Source: Thunnus maccoyii
Taxonomy: Eukaryota; Chordata; Actinopteri; Scombriformes; Scombridae
Length of the DNA: 64,000 nucleotides
Assembly: GCF_910596095.1 (NCBI RefSeq)
Contig: NC_056538.1
Coordinates: forward strand, 7,434,001-7,498,000
Direction of reading: 5' to 3'
Below, in pieces: positions 50,841 to 63,931 of the stretch; position 1 is the stretch's first letter; the number at the start of each line of letters is the position of its first letter. The position numbers and the translations under genes were made by a program. The notes below the pieces were generated by a model. That model did not search any database. It was not told the DNA's origin and saw only the letters and a program-made list of their open reading frames with translations.

Positions 50841-52028
50841 AGATTTACTTCCCCAAACATGAGGAATACCTGGACCACACACACGACTGAGTGCACAAGT
50901 GCATGAATGAATAAAGGAAGAAGACTCAATGAACACATTTTCTTCAAATCAAATTAAAGCTTTTTGCACAAATGTAGCAGCCTTTGCATCACCTCTGCAC
51001 CTTCAGAATAAACCAGCTTCACCCTCCACTGTTAGAAACTGTCCTGCTTTCATTCGCTGGTGGTCAGAGAGACAGAAAGACACAAAAAGTTTAATGAACA
51101 CAGTGTTTTTTATGGAGTCTTTGCAGCAGAAAGCATGACACCCCAGTGAAGACTGTTGATCTGTTGTCCAATAACGAGGCCCGTCCTCACGCCTCAAAGC
51201 TTCATCAACGCACTGCCATCTCTCTTCTGCATAATCACCATGCTCACACTCATCCATTCACATCTTATTGCCATGATTAGATTACATCTAATGCTATTAC
51301 ACCACTGCCCATCGCTCTCTCTCTCCTCCTCACTCCCACTCTCTCCCTGATCATGGATTTCTTGCAGATCTTATTAGTGTGTGATGCGGACCAGGTCTCC
51401 CACTTTGGATTTATGAACCCTCAGACTTCTCTCCTTTAATCTCTCTCCTCCTCCTCCTTTGCTCCCTTCCTGCATCTGTCCATCTATCATTCCCAGGGCT
51501 GGGCGGAAGAGTATTAATCCCTCCATCCCATCTCTCACTCCTCTGGACAGATGAGGAGGTGGAGAAGGAAGATGGGGATGGGAGAAAAAGGAGGAGGAGG
51601 AGGAGGAGGAGGAGGAGGGGTAGAGGGAAGGGGACATCAGATTACTTTTCATAATATTTCTGCAGCATTGTGGAAAAAATGGAGTGGCATTACAGGTAAT
51701 GTATGCAGATTTACTCAATCATAGGTCACTGACGCCAGTGTCTTTGATGCCTTCAACAGGTATGAGGATGAGCTGAAGATGCTGCAGAGGTGCGTGTGCG
51801 TGGGTGGAGGGCAATAACTGCAGATGAGATGATAAACAACTTAGTGTAGGAGTGTGTGTGTGTTTATGTGCGTGTGTGTTTGCGGGTTGTTTGCATATTT
51901 ATGGAGCAAGTGGTTGTGTGTATATTTGTAAAAGTGTTTATAATGGAGCTTGTGCAAAAATTTGTCCCCATGGAAATCGTGCATTTCTGCAAGAGGGCAA
52001 CTCCATCTTATGTACCTGTTGATGCCTG

Positions 52029-52073
<45 letters not shown>

Positions 52074-52299
52074 TACACAATCCCAATCCAATAAACTCTG
52101 GGAAATCAATTGGAAACATCAGGACATTTAATGAATCCAGTCCTTGCAGGCCTTATTCTCCAAAAAGAAAAAAAGTGAAGGAACAAATTCAGTGCAAAGA
52201 AAAGAAATAAACCTTTGACCAGCAGTCAGAGTAAAGCCGACTCTCCTCCCCTCACACACATTCACCCTACTGCCCCCCCAACCCCCCCTCTCCATCCAA

Positions 52300-52520
52300 G
52301 CCTGTGCAGTGACAGGTAGATTAAGGGGCGTGATAGATGCCCCTCTCCGTATCTCCCTCTCTCCATCCTCCCCCCCACCCCCCTTTCCCTCCCCTCCATC
52401 CATCATGGCGGCTGGTGTAATTGCGGCTGCGTGGGGCTGGCAGAGGGAGCCTCCATCCATCTCCTTAACAACAAACAGTCACAAGGACGGATGGCGCTGA
52501 GCTCCCCAGTTAATCTCCAT
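52300..52520. promoter_or_regulatory. Candidate conserved regulatory element with a MEIS-type site
   Basis: TGACAGGT at 52310-52317 matches the known MEIS/TGIF core TGACAG. Around it are GATTAAGG, GTGATAGATG, ATGGCGGCTGGTGTAATTG and CAGTTAATCTCC, set between low-complexity C-rich and G-rich tracts. No coding frame is credible. Possible autoregulation by meis3 is inference. Confidence 0.3.
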
Positions 52521-54326
52521 CTATAAGGGTGGAGGGGGGTGGGGGGTGGGGGGTGGAGAGGAAGAAAATAACAGAAGGGAGAAAGGTAGTGTTGGCTTAC
52601 TATAAACAAAAGGAGATGCAGAGGGGAAGCTGGAAGCTGGAAGGGAGGATGGAAAGATAGTGGTGAGCTGAATGAAGTGAGAGTCCTTGCCCAAGCAGGT
52701 AGAAACAGCGGGGGAAATAAAGGAAGAAGAATGGCCCAGGTGGGGAGAGAAACTGGAGGAAAAGTTTGCAAACAGGCTGCAGAAGCAGGTCGATAAGGGT
52801 GGATTTGCTTGGCGAGCGTGCCAGAAGAAAGCAGGAGAGATGGAGGGAGGGAGGGAGGGAGAGGGAGAAAATTTATGTCTACACGGCCAGACGACCCAGA
52901 AACTGGAGAGGCACAGGCTCATAAAAATGCACTCTGCACCCCCTCCCCAACTACCCTTCACTTTTACCCCTCTGTGTTTCTTTCCCTCATCCTCTCTTTC
53001 ACCCTTTACTTCCCTTCATCCCTCTGCTCCCTCGCTCTCTCATGCAGGCGGTGGAGGGTCACAGCTCTCTGATGTTTTGGGTGGTTGTGTGAGGTTTTCC
53101 AGAGGTCACGGCAGCCACATTTTCTTAATGGCGGAGTCACCGAAGTCAACAAGGCTGGGTGGCCTTCTAGCCTCCCTCCATCGCTCTCTCTGGTAGAGTC
53201 AAATAAACTAGACTTGTGTGGCAAGGTGACCGAACTGAGGGCAGCAGTGGTTTCTAGAGGTGGTTGTTTTTCACCATGCAGATAATTGAATACCATTTCA
53301 ACTTGTCAACTGTTGTATTTGTTTGCAGCAACAGCATCATGTTGGGCAAAGATACAGAAGAGCTGTTTGTAGTAGAATAAAGTCTGACATTTTCTGTTTG
53401 CCAACTCTATCTCTAATTACACCCAGGACGATACTGCACACCAACACACACATGCAATCTTGCAGGTAAAAATCCACATACACACTCATATTTCCTCTCT
53501 GCTTGTTGTTTGCTGTTTTCTAGCCCTTGGTATCACCTGTTCTGAGGCCCGACTTAGAGGAGGACCACCTTGACACTGAACCTCCAGCATGCAAGTGAAC
53601 AAGTAAGACACACACACACATACACACATCACTGTGCCCGCTTTCATGAACACACTTCCATGCTAGTCCGAGCACACACACTCAACAGGCCTTGACAGGG
53701 AGTGACAAATAACTGCAGCAGCCTTGACATGCAGAATGGCCCGACAGCGAACATGCCTGACTGATATTCAGCTGTGTGGTGCAGGAAAAGAGCCTGTTCT
53801 TACTGTGAAGCTCTAATCATGTAAACCTCAATTAATGTGGAAGTTATCCCTTAAACAATAAGCCTTTTCTTTATGTTTTTAATCAGCCACCATACAAGCA
53901 TTTTTACTGTCAATGAAACAGAGTGTAAATGTTGTAAACAGTCTGAAAGCACACAAGGGATATGCTGCTGAAAACATATGACATGATACTAAAGTTACAG
54001 AATTTAGATAATTCGTTTGGAAAACTTTATTCATCAGAACACTGTGTCGTTGAAGACAACGAGAAAATCTTCTAAAAGCATCAATAAAACTCTGTTTCAC
54101 ACTGGAGCAAATAAATTATTATTATGTATGTATACATAATAATAATAATAGATGCAAAATCAACCTTTTTTTCTCCTCGTTTTTTTCCTTCTTTCTGACA
54201 TTATTTTCCCAATATTTAAACAAGAATTGAAGTGATGACAAAATATGTACATGACCATAAAGTGTTGTTATCACACCCAACAAGGAAATATTTCAGGTTT
54301 TATAAGTTATAGGCCATGCATGAACA

Positions 54327-54330
54327 AATA

Positions 54331-54364
<34 letters not shown>
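54327..54364. repeat. (TA)n microsatellite
   Basis: TATATGTA followed by an uninterrupted TA tract to TATACCCC. Confidence 0.85.
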
Positions 54365-55249
54365 CCCCTGAGACTTTCTGGCTTCTTGAGCAAACAGCTA
54401 TTAAACTAGCTTGACTAACTCGAGTATATGAAAATATATTGTATTCAAACATGTTTTACAGCTGTGGTCTCTGAGACCTTTTTTTTTTTTTTGCTCTAGC
54501 AGACTTCTAAAAGATGTCACCAGTTCAAAATCATGTTTATATGCAATTCTCATGAAATTAAGAAAAGTCATGCAGCATCAAGCAATCCATGTCTTTCAGC
54601 TGTGAAAGGACTCCTGAAGCAATATAATCAATAGAAAAGGAAAAGACACTGAGAACAAACTAATGATTACATCTCTGATCAGTGAGACAGTTTAAATATT
54701 TTGCTCTTTACCTTATTCCACTTTAAATTTGAAGTCTTATTCTACCTCCTTGTTTCTAAAGACTTATGCCTGATGTCTGTATTTTGATCAAATCTTGTGT
54801 TGTTTTAAGACATCTGTGTGTATTCTTTGACACAATATAAATCACTTTTGTTACCTTTCAGCACAAACTTAACAACATATGTTGTGTTAAAACGTGTTGT
54901 CATTATGCTGATGTTGTCTCACAGACAGTGATGTGATAAAAATGACAGATCCTTTAAGTGTTTGTGATGTAAATGAGTGGACGTTTAGATAATGGTCTGT
55001 TACATCAGTGTTAGAGAGAGACTGATAATTTATGGTTCAATCCAGGCAACAAGCTGAAGCAACCTGAAGAAAAACATTGAAATCGGTTCAGGAAGTCTTT
55101 CTAAATAACACAGAAAGCAGACTAAGTTGTTTGTGAATTGTAAAGGTTTTCCAAAAGAAAATCCCTTCGTGTAAACATGAATTCGTCAGATGATGCACAC
55201 TCAAATGTTAATCCGTTTCTATTCAAACTGTTAACAAAGTGAAAACAAG

Positions 55250-56010
55250 CCTTGGATCGCCTTTTCCAGCCCATTGACGCTGTTTCATGGCTGTATTACC
55301 GGCTCAGTGTAGGCGGGGGGTTGAGCTCTGTGATCACCCCTGTAGGAAACCAGCACCCTGCAGAGTTGAAAGACCCCTGTCTGCAGGAGCGGTGCGGGCC
55401 CTCACAAGCGGCCCCACGCTCAAACTCCATGCCGCCCACGGAGACGCCTGCCCCGGCCCGCTGTTCCCCGCCAAGCCGCTGCTGATTGAAGTGCAGCCGC
55501 CTGTTGGCCCCTCGCAGCGGGACCGGGGGAAGAGACGCATTTTGAATAATTATTATGTTACTTAGGTGTCATTTACAACACAAGACTGGGAGTTAGCTAT
55601 TCCACCGACATGTGAAAGCCTTTTCTCTCTCTGGTTAAAATTAAACTTTCTCACGATAATGATTTTGTTTCCTCACTTCTCCCAATCAACAAAAAGGGGG
55701 CAGAGGGGGACATTTGGGCTGTGTCAAAAGGCTGGCCTATATAGATGTCGACAAAAACAATAAAACACTTTGAAAGCTATTATCAGCCAGTAAATTTCTT
55801 GTCATTAAGCACGCTTCAAACTTATTTATGGCCCGACATGAGCGTCAACTTGATTAAAACTCTTAATTTTTACTGTAGTTAGCCCTCCAATTAACCTTTA
55901 AATTAACTCTCATGCAGGCAAAACAACATATTTGATGGATTTTCTTTGTGCAATTTTCTCTTGTTGATAGCATTCAAATTGCATAATTTCAATGTGCTGT
56001 ATTTGAAGTC
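55250..56010. promoter_or_regulatory. Candidate conserved non-coding cluster upstream of meis3
   Basis: Two adjoining non-repetitive parts. 55250-55560 is unusually GC- and CpG-rich for this region. 55745-56010 is AT-rich with TATTATCAGCCAG, GTCATTAAGCACG, CTTATTTATGGCCCG and CCAATTAACC, the texture of developmental enhancers near transcription-factor genes. The open frame across the first part lacks splice sites and family motifs. Confidence 0.35.
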
Positions 56011-56067
56011 ACGCGAAGGATCACTGCCAGTCATGTTAAAAACATCTGTTTTGCAAGCTGCAGACAC

Positions 56068-56068
<1 letters not shown>

Positions 56069-56150
<82 letters not shown>
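56069..56150. repeat. (TG)n microsatellite
   Basis: About 82 bp uninterrupted TG, between the candidate enhancer cluster and the meis3 promoter. Confidence 0.95.
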
Positions 56151-56153
<3 letters not shown>

Positions 56154-56239
56154 GATTTCATGCATAACATATTCGTATCGTCTTAATTGATTGTCCAGAG
56201 TTTAATTCTGTTGGACATGCTCCATCCCACTAGAGTGAG

Positions 56240-57349
56240 AGTTATCACGATTCTTCTCCCGAGGTATCCCGAGATGATAATAGCGCAGCTGCAGCAAGGG
56301 TGAGGAGAAAGGAGGGAAGGATGGAGGGATGATGGAGGAGTGATAACAGCGCGGAGCTCGCAGGAGAACCGAGATTTAAAAAAAAAAAAAAACAAGCAAG
56401 GGGGTCTTCTTCTCTGGCGTTTGAGTGTGATAAGGAGGAGGAGGAGTATAAAGGAGGAAGAGGAGGAGGAGGAGGGATGGATGGAGGGGGGGCAAGAGAC
56501 CCCGTCGCGTTTTGACCCTCCGAAACCTCCCCGCACACCGCCACCATCACTCCTCCTCCTCCTCCTCCTCCTTCTTCTCCCTTCTTGAGACTGAAAACAC
56601 CATCGTTCATTCCCAGCAGTGACATTTTCCAGCCTGTCGCCGTACGCTGCGCGGACAGCGAGCACAAGGAGCCAAAAAGGAAGGACGCTTTCTATCTGTC
56701 TTCCACAGCACCGAGCATCCCGACGGCTTCGAGCCGGACAGAGAGGCGCACCAGGCGGAGGCGAGGCGCTGCAGGAAGCCGCTGCTCCCTTTCACCAGAT
56801 TTCTGGACTACACCGGACACGGCCCGAACAGGACTGGAGACGGCCAATATTTACGTTTCGGTGGGACATTTTATACCATTTACTGGAGCCTCGTTTATTA
56901 CCAACAATGTGCCCATCAACCAATAGCATTTAATAGGCTGCGAGCTTTATTATAGCGTTTATTACCGCTAAGCGTATTATAAACCACTAAGCTTACAGAG
57001 GCAATAGGGTATTTAAGGATAAAAGAAGTCCATAAAATTTCCAATCCCATCATGATATTGTAATATAAAAAGCGATGGGCTCGGAGTAAACACACGCACA
57101 CACACACACACATACACACACACACACACACAGGAGGAGCAGGTCTTGACTGTTTTCTCTCAGCCTTCTGTTTTTGTTGAAAGCCTTTGCTTGATGTCCA
57201 CCATGTTTGTAACATAATTACTAATGAATATAACAAAGAATGTTTACTTTTATTTCCAGCAGCCCAGGGACAGAGGAAGGGAGCACAGCTCGCTGGACTA
57301 GCCGAGCAGCGCATCATCATCTCCGGTGTAGGACTGGCTGTCGAGTCGC
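56240..57349 (+). promoter_or_regulatory. meis3: meis3 promoter and 5'UTR with probable 5'UTR intron
   Basis: A TATAAA box at 56447-56452 in purine-rich DNA is followed by a CpG-rich block (about 56500-56830) that reads as a transcribed leader. A good acceptor TTTACTTTTATTTCCAG ends at 57259, placing a second leader exon at 57260 onward that contains the ATG at 57350. The donor of the first leader exon is not certain; GTGGGA near 56862 is one candidate. (CA)n at 57090-57133 lies in the presumed intron. Confidence 0.5.
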
Positions 57350-58181
57350 ATGGAGAAGAGGGTAGGTCTGCTGTGTGTTGATTTTAGAGAACGATTTAAA
57401 CTAGCGCCTGTTTGAGATAAGTGATTTCATATTACTGAGCAGAAGAGCTAAACTTCATTAGAAAAACATCAACATTAAGGTTGGGGATCCTCTTTGCACT
57501 GCTGGGTCTCTGGTCGGGTTTATCAGACGCACAAAACCGCAAGGCCCAATGAAACAGACTAGTGGACCGTACTAGCACGGACTTTTATGTTTAGGGAATC
57601 ACAACAAAAACATGCCAGCACGTAGGCTGCATAAAGCATCATTTTTGGTAGGCTAATCTTAAGAACTATTCATAAATATTCTCCATATGATATCAAATGT
57701 TTCTATTTGTTGTCCATTTATGGAGCTGCAAACGATGAGAAAGAACTTTTAGCCTTTTTAAGGCATTCATGCTTTCATAAGTGCAGTTCAGAACTTGCAA
57801 TATGCCAGCAGCAGTCTCCCAAAGCAACTGATTAGGAACTGTTGGTTTGGATCTGAGATTTCCTCCTCTCCTGAAAATAATTTGTTGTTGTGTAATGTCA
57901 GTCAGGCGTTATAATGGCACATACGGGTTAGAGAGAAGTGTAGGTCATTAAGAGGAGAGGAGAGGAGAGGAGAAGCAGCTCTTCAACTCGGTAAGTAGGT
58001 CAGTTTTTTTGCTACAGTGATTCAGAGGCATGGTGGTGGTGGTGGAGGAGAAACAGGCAGAGGCTGACGGGCAGCAGGCGGACTGAGACCTGTGAGTGGA
58101 AGAGAGCAATTAGAAATGTACAGAAAATCACTGCTGTATGAAAACAGAGCAGAGAGAGAAGGCTGAGGAGCTGAGGAAGGG

Positions 58182-58232
<51 letters not shown>

Positions 58233-58245
58233 ACGCGCACGCACG

Positions 58246-58305
<60 letters not shown>

Positions 58306-60475
58306 GCACCAAAGCTTAAAAAACTGAATTTGAATATTTAAATATATTTAAAAACCAAAAAGCAGAGATAATAATATAAATTAACATACTGGTCATTTAT
58401 AGGTTGTGTAAAGGGATTACTGGCTGTTAAAAGAGAAGCACTGATGTTTCTAAATATTTCACAGTCCCATTCAACTCTATATTGCTGCATTATCTTGAAA
58501 GGTATAATGCTTCCAATCCTTCAGTTACATTGTGCAAAATTTTAAGAAAATCACATGGAGATAGGTGGTGTAATGTGTGTTGAAAGCATGTGTGGACACT
58601 GAGTTTGAGAGTTGAAAAAGTTGTTTGTGGCACTGCAACAGTCGAAGTGAAATCTGCAACAGGTCCAGCTTTATTTGTTTTGTTTAGCGTAGTTTGACTT
58701 TTTCAATCGGTCTGCCCGTATCTCCAAATGTTTTGAACTTTAAGCAACTTGCGTAATTGCCCTTTAAATTCATTATCTTCGTAAAAAAATACCTTGTATC
58801 CATTTAATGTGAAGACAATCGCCTTTTTCTTTAAGTTTGTGTCAACTTTTTGTTTTTCTCAGCCTTGTTTACTGAAAATTAGGACACTTTAGACAAATTT
58901 ATCGAGGTGCATGTTCGACATTTTAACTATTTCCTGAAGTAAAATAATCCTCAAACACACTTTCACCGTTTTATTTTTCTAAACCGACGCACCGAGAAAA
59001 CGAATGAGTTTGTTGATTTCTGCATAACTATTATTAATGTAGAAAAAAGGGCAGAACTTTTACATGATATCCATCGAGTTTAGATGTGTCCAAAGTTGAA
59101 GAGACTTGTCATTCTTAATTAATAGTAAAGGAAGTTTATTAATTCAGTTATTTGAAGAAAGTCTGAAATACAAAACGAAGCAATTTTACCCAATTTTGTC
59201 TTCATTCTTTACTTTTTCTTTGGTTTTGTCGAATATAAACTCACAGAACTGGAAGACGTTATTCATGCAGCTCATGTTGTCTCTTCTGATTATTTGTCCT
59301 CCAGTCAGAAGTAACTTACACACTCCTGTTAGGCCTCTAATAACTTTTTCTGCGTCGGTTGAAATAACGCAATTAAAACCTGTAATGAATATGTTGTCCT
59401 GCCATCTGAAGCCTGTTTACCAGCTCCGTGACTTTTAAAAAAAGGGTAAATTCGCGGAATTTGTCTTGTGGAACTTGTGCGCTTTGATCCGCTTGACGCA
59501 TAGAAACCCGATAGGGGCCGTGCGTAAAGAGAGACGCGCAATCCGATATCGGTGATTGTGTTAATAGCCAGCCTCCATAAAACTAGAAGGTGTCCCGGAC
59601 CAGGGCCTCAGAGCAGGTGCTTTCTGTGATCCCGGTGGCCATATGGGACTCTGAAATACAACAATTTGATAAGCCATTTAGGACAGTGGTTCCCAAAGTG
59701 GGGTCCGGAGACCTCCAGGGGTCCTGCAGAGGGGTTTCCGGGAAGGCAGTGCAGGCACATGAAGAGGAATAATTTAATTTCTCTATTATTTAATTCCCAG
59801 AGGTCAGCACAGAGAGAATCTGTAAAAAATAATTGCATTTATCACAGTTTCTGTCTCACCACTTTCACTGTCTCACAATATGTATGCACTCCACAAATAA
59901 TAAAAATCATCATAAATTAGACACTATTTGGATTTCTGTCAATATAATAAATTGTCAAGAATAAAAAAAATATTTAAGTGAATGTAAAGGAATCACTTTC
60001 CTCACTGTTACCTCTCCACCAACAGTGGGAACAGTCACACACTTCTGTAGTAAATCATAACCTCTTGTGGTAGCCTGCAGGGAATAGTATCCACAGAAAA
60101 ACTAGGCTAAGCAGATCATAACTTTTATGGCATGGTTAAAATAACACTGAAAAGAAGGTGTCCGGGCCAGGCCATCAAGCAGGTGCTGTCTGTCTGTGAT
60201 CCTAGTGGCCCTGTGAGACTGCGACAGGAGTCTCTTTAATCCAGCAGAAAGAGAAACAGAAGCAGATCTGCTGACCTGAGCAACGTTGCCTCAGAGACAG
60301 AAGCCGCAGTGTAGCACAAATTAGCTCTGTAACACAGAGAAAGAGTGTGAGAGAGTGAAACAAGGGAGCCAGACATGTATATTCATGATGCTATGTGTGT
60401 AAGTGCTACTGAGAGTATGTTTGTCTTTGGCTGTATATCTGTGCATATGTGTCATTGTGTCTGTGAGAGTGCAGT

Positions 60476-60512
<37 letters not shown>

Positions 60513-60867
60513 CGGGCCCCAGGGAGGCTGTCACAGCGGGTTGTGAGGGACGTCTCAGCACGGCTCCTGTCTAGCCTGAGTTTAAGAAGGAGGAGACGAT
60601 ATTAGCTGCTACAGGCTCTCCATCTTCCTCCAAGGATCTCATCTCCCCCGCTTTCCCTGTCTCCTCCTCTGCACTTTTTAAGAAATCGAGGTTATCAGAG
60701 TGTGTTTGAAAGAGTTTCGTAATCCTAAAAGTGGAAGAAATTCCAGCAGCACGGAACGGTTCAGCTGAAGTGACAACAAAAAAAAATCACTGTTCTCATG
60801 AGGGAACATCTTATAAACACACAACTGGATTGTACAGTAGACAAAGCTGCAGTGACATTAGTCCATG

Positions 60868-60928
<61 letters not shown>

Positions 60929-61823
60929 TGGGAATATATAGCCACAGTATTGTAAGTAAATTCTGAATATTGATTTTTGTTGACAATGTGTTTTGTTGTG
61001 CTTGCAATGATTGGATTACTAGAGGTTATGGTTTTCCCACTGCAACATTACTGCCATGAATGACTACAAATACATATGCATGTGCACACATTAGAGCTGA
61101 AACGATTAGTTGAATAATTCATTAGTAGACTGACAGAAAATTAATCAGGAACAAATTTTAATAATCGATTCAGTAATTCTTTAAGCAAAAAGGCCATAAA
61201 TGAATGTGATTATTTTCTGGGTTTTTTTTAGTCCTCCACGATAGTCAATTGAATATCTTTGGGTTTTAGACAAAACAAGATAATTGAATATACAACCTGG
61301 ATGTTTTTCCACTATTTTCTGACCTTTTAAACACCAAATGATTAATTGTTTAATCCAGAAAAGAATTAACAGATTTATTGGTAATTAAAAATAATTGTTA
61401 GCTGGAGTCCTGACACACATATACACAAATACATCCAGACAGACAAACATGCAACAATCAATAATCATTTTAAACTACAGCACACGGTATCTTCAGCAGT
61501 TTAGAAAACACAATCTCTGCTGTGGATGCAAAACCACAGCAGCAGATCTGTCCAGTAAGCCGAGTCGCTGAAGCCCCCTGACAGCTCAGCCACGTAATAA
61601 AATCACAATAAGATTTGATGTCAGACAGCGCAGATGTCAGACGTGTCTCATGTTTTCTGTCTTTCTATCTAATTGTGTTTCAGTATGAAGAGCTGGTGCA
61701 CTACTCAGGGTCGGAGGGCATGTCGATGGGGGGGTACGGGGACGATGTCAGGCCGCTTCCTCCCCCACAGTATGGAGCCCCCATTCCCGACTCCCTCAAA
61801 CACCACAAAGACCAGATCTATGG

Positions 61824-61866
<43 letters not shown>

Positions 61867-62134
61867 AAACCCTAGATGTGGTGGACACAATGATTTATGG
61901 AGCCTGTCAGTGGCAGAAAACAGTTTAAACTACATGTGCACTTTTAGCAAATTAACATACAGCATACATTTGTATTCTGTATATGAAGATATATGTGAAG
62001 TGTTTATAGCTGTCAGTTTTATAAATACTGTGCTATAAAGAGTCTTGTGTAACACCTTCTGTGAATGTATCATGTGTGCACTATATGTCAACTGTTACTG
62101 TGTTTATGTTTAGTATGTTAACTGTATATATATG

Positions 62135-62169
<35 letters not shown>

Positions 62170-63931
62170 GCGTGCAGTCACCCACTATTCCCACTGCTGG
62201 CCTTAGTGTTTGAGAAGTGTGAGCTGGCCACCTGCTCCCCTCGAGACTCCACCTCCCTCTCTGCCACCTCCCACCTCCCCGGCATGACCAATCACAGCGA
62301 TGTCTGCTCCTCCGAATCCTTTAACGATGACATCGCCATGTTCGCTAAACAGGTGACTGACAGCTGTGAGAGCCAATCACAGAACAATCAACGTTTGTTT
62401 TTGCGTTTTGGTTTTTTTTTTAATAATTTGTTTTATTTGTGTTGCAGATTCGTTCAGAGAAGCCCATATTTTCTTCTAATCCTGAGCTGGACAACTTGGT
62501 ATGATGCACCAACTGACATCACGATAGTATAAGAAACATACTTTTTTCTCATAGATTATATTGATCATTAATCCACGTTCTTCTCTCCACAGATGATCCA
62601 GGCCATACAGGTTCTTCGCTTTCATTTACTGGAGTTAGAGAAGGTTGGTTGGACAAAAGCACTCTTTGCTCATTCAAAATTTCAACTACTTTTCAACACA
62701 AGCACATCTTGATATGTTAAGCACGCAATTTTTCTTCCAAAAAAGGAAAAATACCAAAATTTTCCATGACGGTGCTGATTAGGATGTGGCGTTAAAGCAT
62801 GCACTAATAAGTTTATATCTGTCTTCTAAGGTGCATGACCTGTGTGATAACTTCTGCCATCGCTACATCACCTGTCTGAAGGGCAAAATGCCCACAGACC
62901 TCGTCCTGGATGAACGGGAGGGCGGCTCCAAGTCTGACATGGAGGACTTCACTGGATCCTGCACCAGTCTGTCAGAGCAGGTGAGACAAGCTGCCAAGGT
63001 ACAGAATGTCAAACATTGAGCAGTAACAGTATGTAGTGTTCATTCACCTACCCAACTCCATCCACTGAATGTCTGAATAATGGCCCCATGCTTCATGACT
63101 TCTTGTTCTCTCTCCTCCTGCTGGGAATTCCCCATCTTCCTATTACACTACCTCCAACCTCCTCTCCCTCTGTTGCTCCCTGCAGAATGCATCATGGTTA
63201 CGGGAGCCAGATGAATGTGCCACGACTCCTCTGGGAACACCAGGCACCTGTGGCCTGCCTTCACTCAGCACAGCAGACAACTGTAGTGACACAGGTACAT
63301 GGAAAATACTGTTTGTGTGAGAACAAACACATCAGCCACATCTGCAAAAACACATACAGACAACTTTCATACAGAGCCTACGTACATGCAAAGTGTGTTA
63401 TAACACTGTAGATAATAATATGGTGAGACCCATAGCTGATATTTACCTTGTGCCAGTCTGTGTTGTTATGATGAATATGATACTGTTGGTTGCAGAACTG
63501 ATCATTATCACAGTAGTTTTTACTAAACCAAAATTAAGTGTATTGCATCATATTGATATGATTCCACATAAACATAGCTTAAATAGAGATTTCATTCAAT
63601 TTCTGAATGGAATGGAAATTATTGGATAAATCCTAAGAGTTGTTATAATTTCATGGCTTGAAAAAGGTCAAATGTACAAAATATCAGCAAAAACACCATA
63701 GTGAGCATGCATCATTTGGACCCTAATTGACACAGACACACATACACAGTCGCTCAGATACAATATGTGCATGGTCTCCCTGCAGGCGATGGTCTGGACG
63801 GAGGAGTGGCCTCCCCCAGTACAGGAGAGGAGGACGAGTCCGACAGAGAGAGGAGGAATAACAAGAAGAGAGGCATCTTCCCCAAAGTGGCCACAAACAT
63901 CATGAGAGCATGGCTCTTCCAGCACCTGTCG
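57350..63931 (+). CDS. meis3: TALE homeobox transcription factor Meis3, N-terminal 278 aa (runs off the window)
   Basis: Eight coding exons in frame: 57350-57361, 61684-61823, 62178-62352, 62448-62498, 62593-62643, 62831-62980, 63186-63294, 63786-63931. The product starts [16 protein letters not shown]. The Meis/PKNOX N-terminal domain that binds PBX runs from [20 protein letters not shown] (about 51-70) through [16 protein letters not shown] and [16 protein letters not shown] to [14 protein letters not shown] Ser/acidic linker ([18 protein letters not shown]) follows. The last residues [19 protein letters not shown] are the start of the homeodomain; the exon ends at a donor GTGAGA and the rest lies outside. 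[15 protein letters not shown] and ERRNNKKRG fit MEIS3 better than MEIS1/2. As a PBX partner it acts in the nucleus, in fish notably in hindbrain patterning. The 12-nt first coding exon is very short but typical of the family. Confidence 0.95.
58185..58302. repeat. (CA)n microsatellite with CGCA interruption, meis3 intron 1
   Basis: About 118 bp CA with ACGCGCACGCACGCACGC in the middle. Confidence 0.95.
59588..60230. repeat. Pair of diverged direct repeats in meis3 intron 1 flanking another repeat
   Basis: 59588-59655 begins AAGGTGTCCCGGACCAGG and contains TCTGTGATCCCGGTGGCC. 60156-60225 begins AAGGTGTCCGGGCCAGG and contains TCTGTGATCCTAGTGGCC. Between them, from 59684, lies CAGTGGTTCCCAAAGTGGGG and CTCCAGGGGTCC, which resembles the end of a hAT-type teleost transposon; its other end is not found. 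Confidence 0.6.
60478..60511. repeat. (GT)n microsatellite, meis3 intron 1
   Basis: Uninterrupted GT run. A (CA)n run follows at 60870-60926 in the same intron. Confidence 0.92.
61091..61413 (+). mobile_element. Dispersed teleost MITE, copy 2
   Basis: It begins TTAGAGCTGAAACGATTAG and shares with 4566-4877 the strings TATTTTCTGGGTTTTTTT, ATATCTTTGGGTT and GACAAAACAAGA and the end TTAGCTGGAGTCCT, all in the same order. It is more diverged than copy 1 from the form I remember. No coding capacity. Confidence 0.65.
61824..61863. repeat. (GT)n microsatellite at the meis3 exon 2 donor
   Basis: Exon 2 ends TATGG and the intron begins GTGAGTG followed at once by the GT tract. A second GT tract at 62131-62172 leads into the exon 3 acceptor (GCGTGCAG). 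Confidence 0.9.

Noticed and set aside
52128-52961. Pro/Ser-rich frames on both strands
   Set aside because: Open because of polypurine and polypyrimidine tracts. No start context, splice sites or family similarity.
55252-55565. Overlapping frames in a GC-rich block that might be an exon
   Set aside because: No acceptor or donor fits, three frames are open at once, and no protein family is recognised. Better explained as regulatory DNA.
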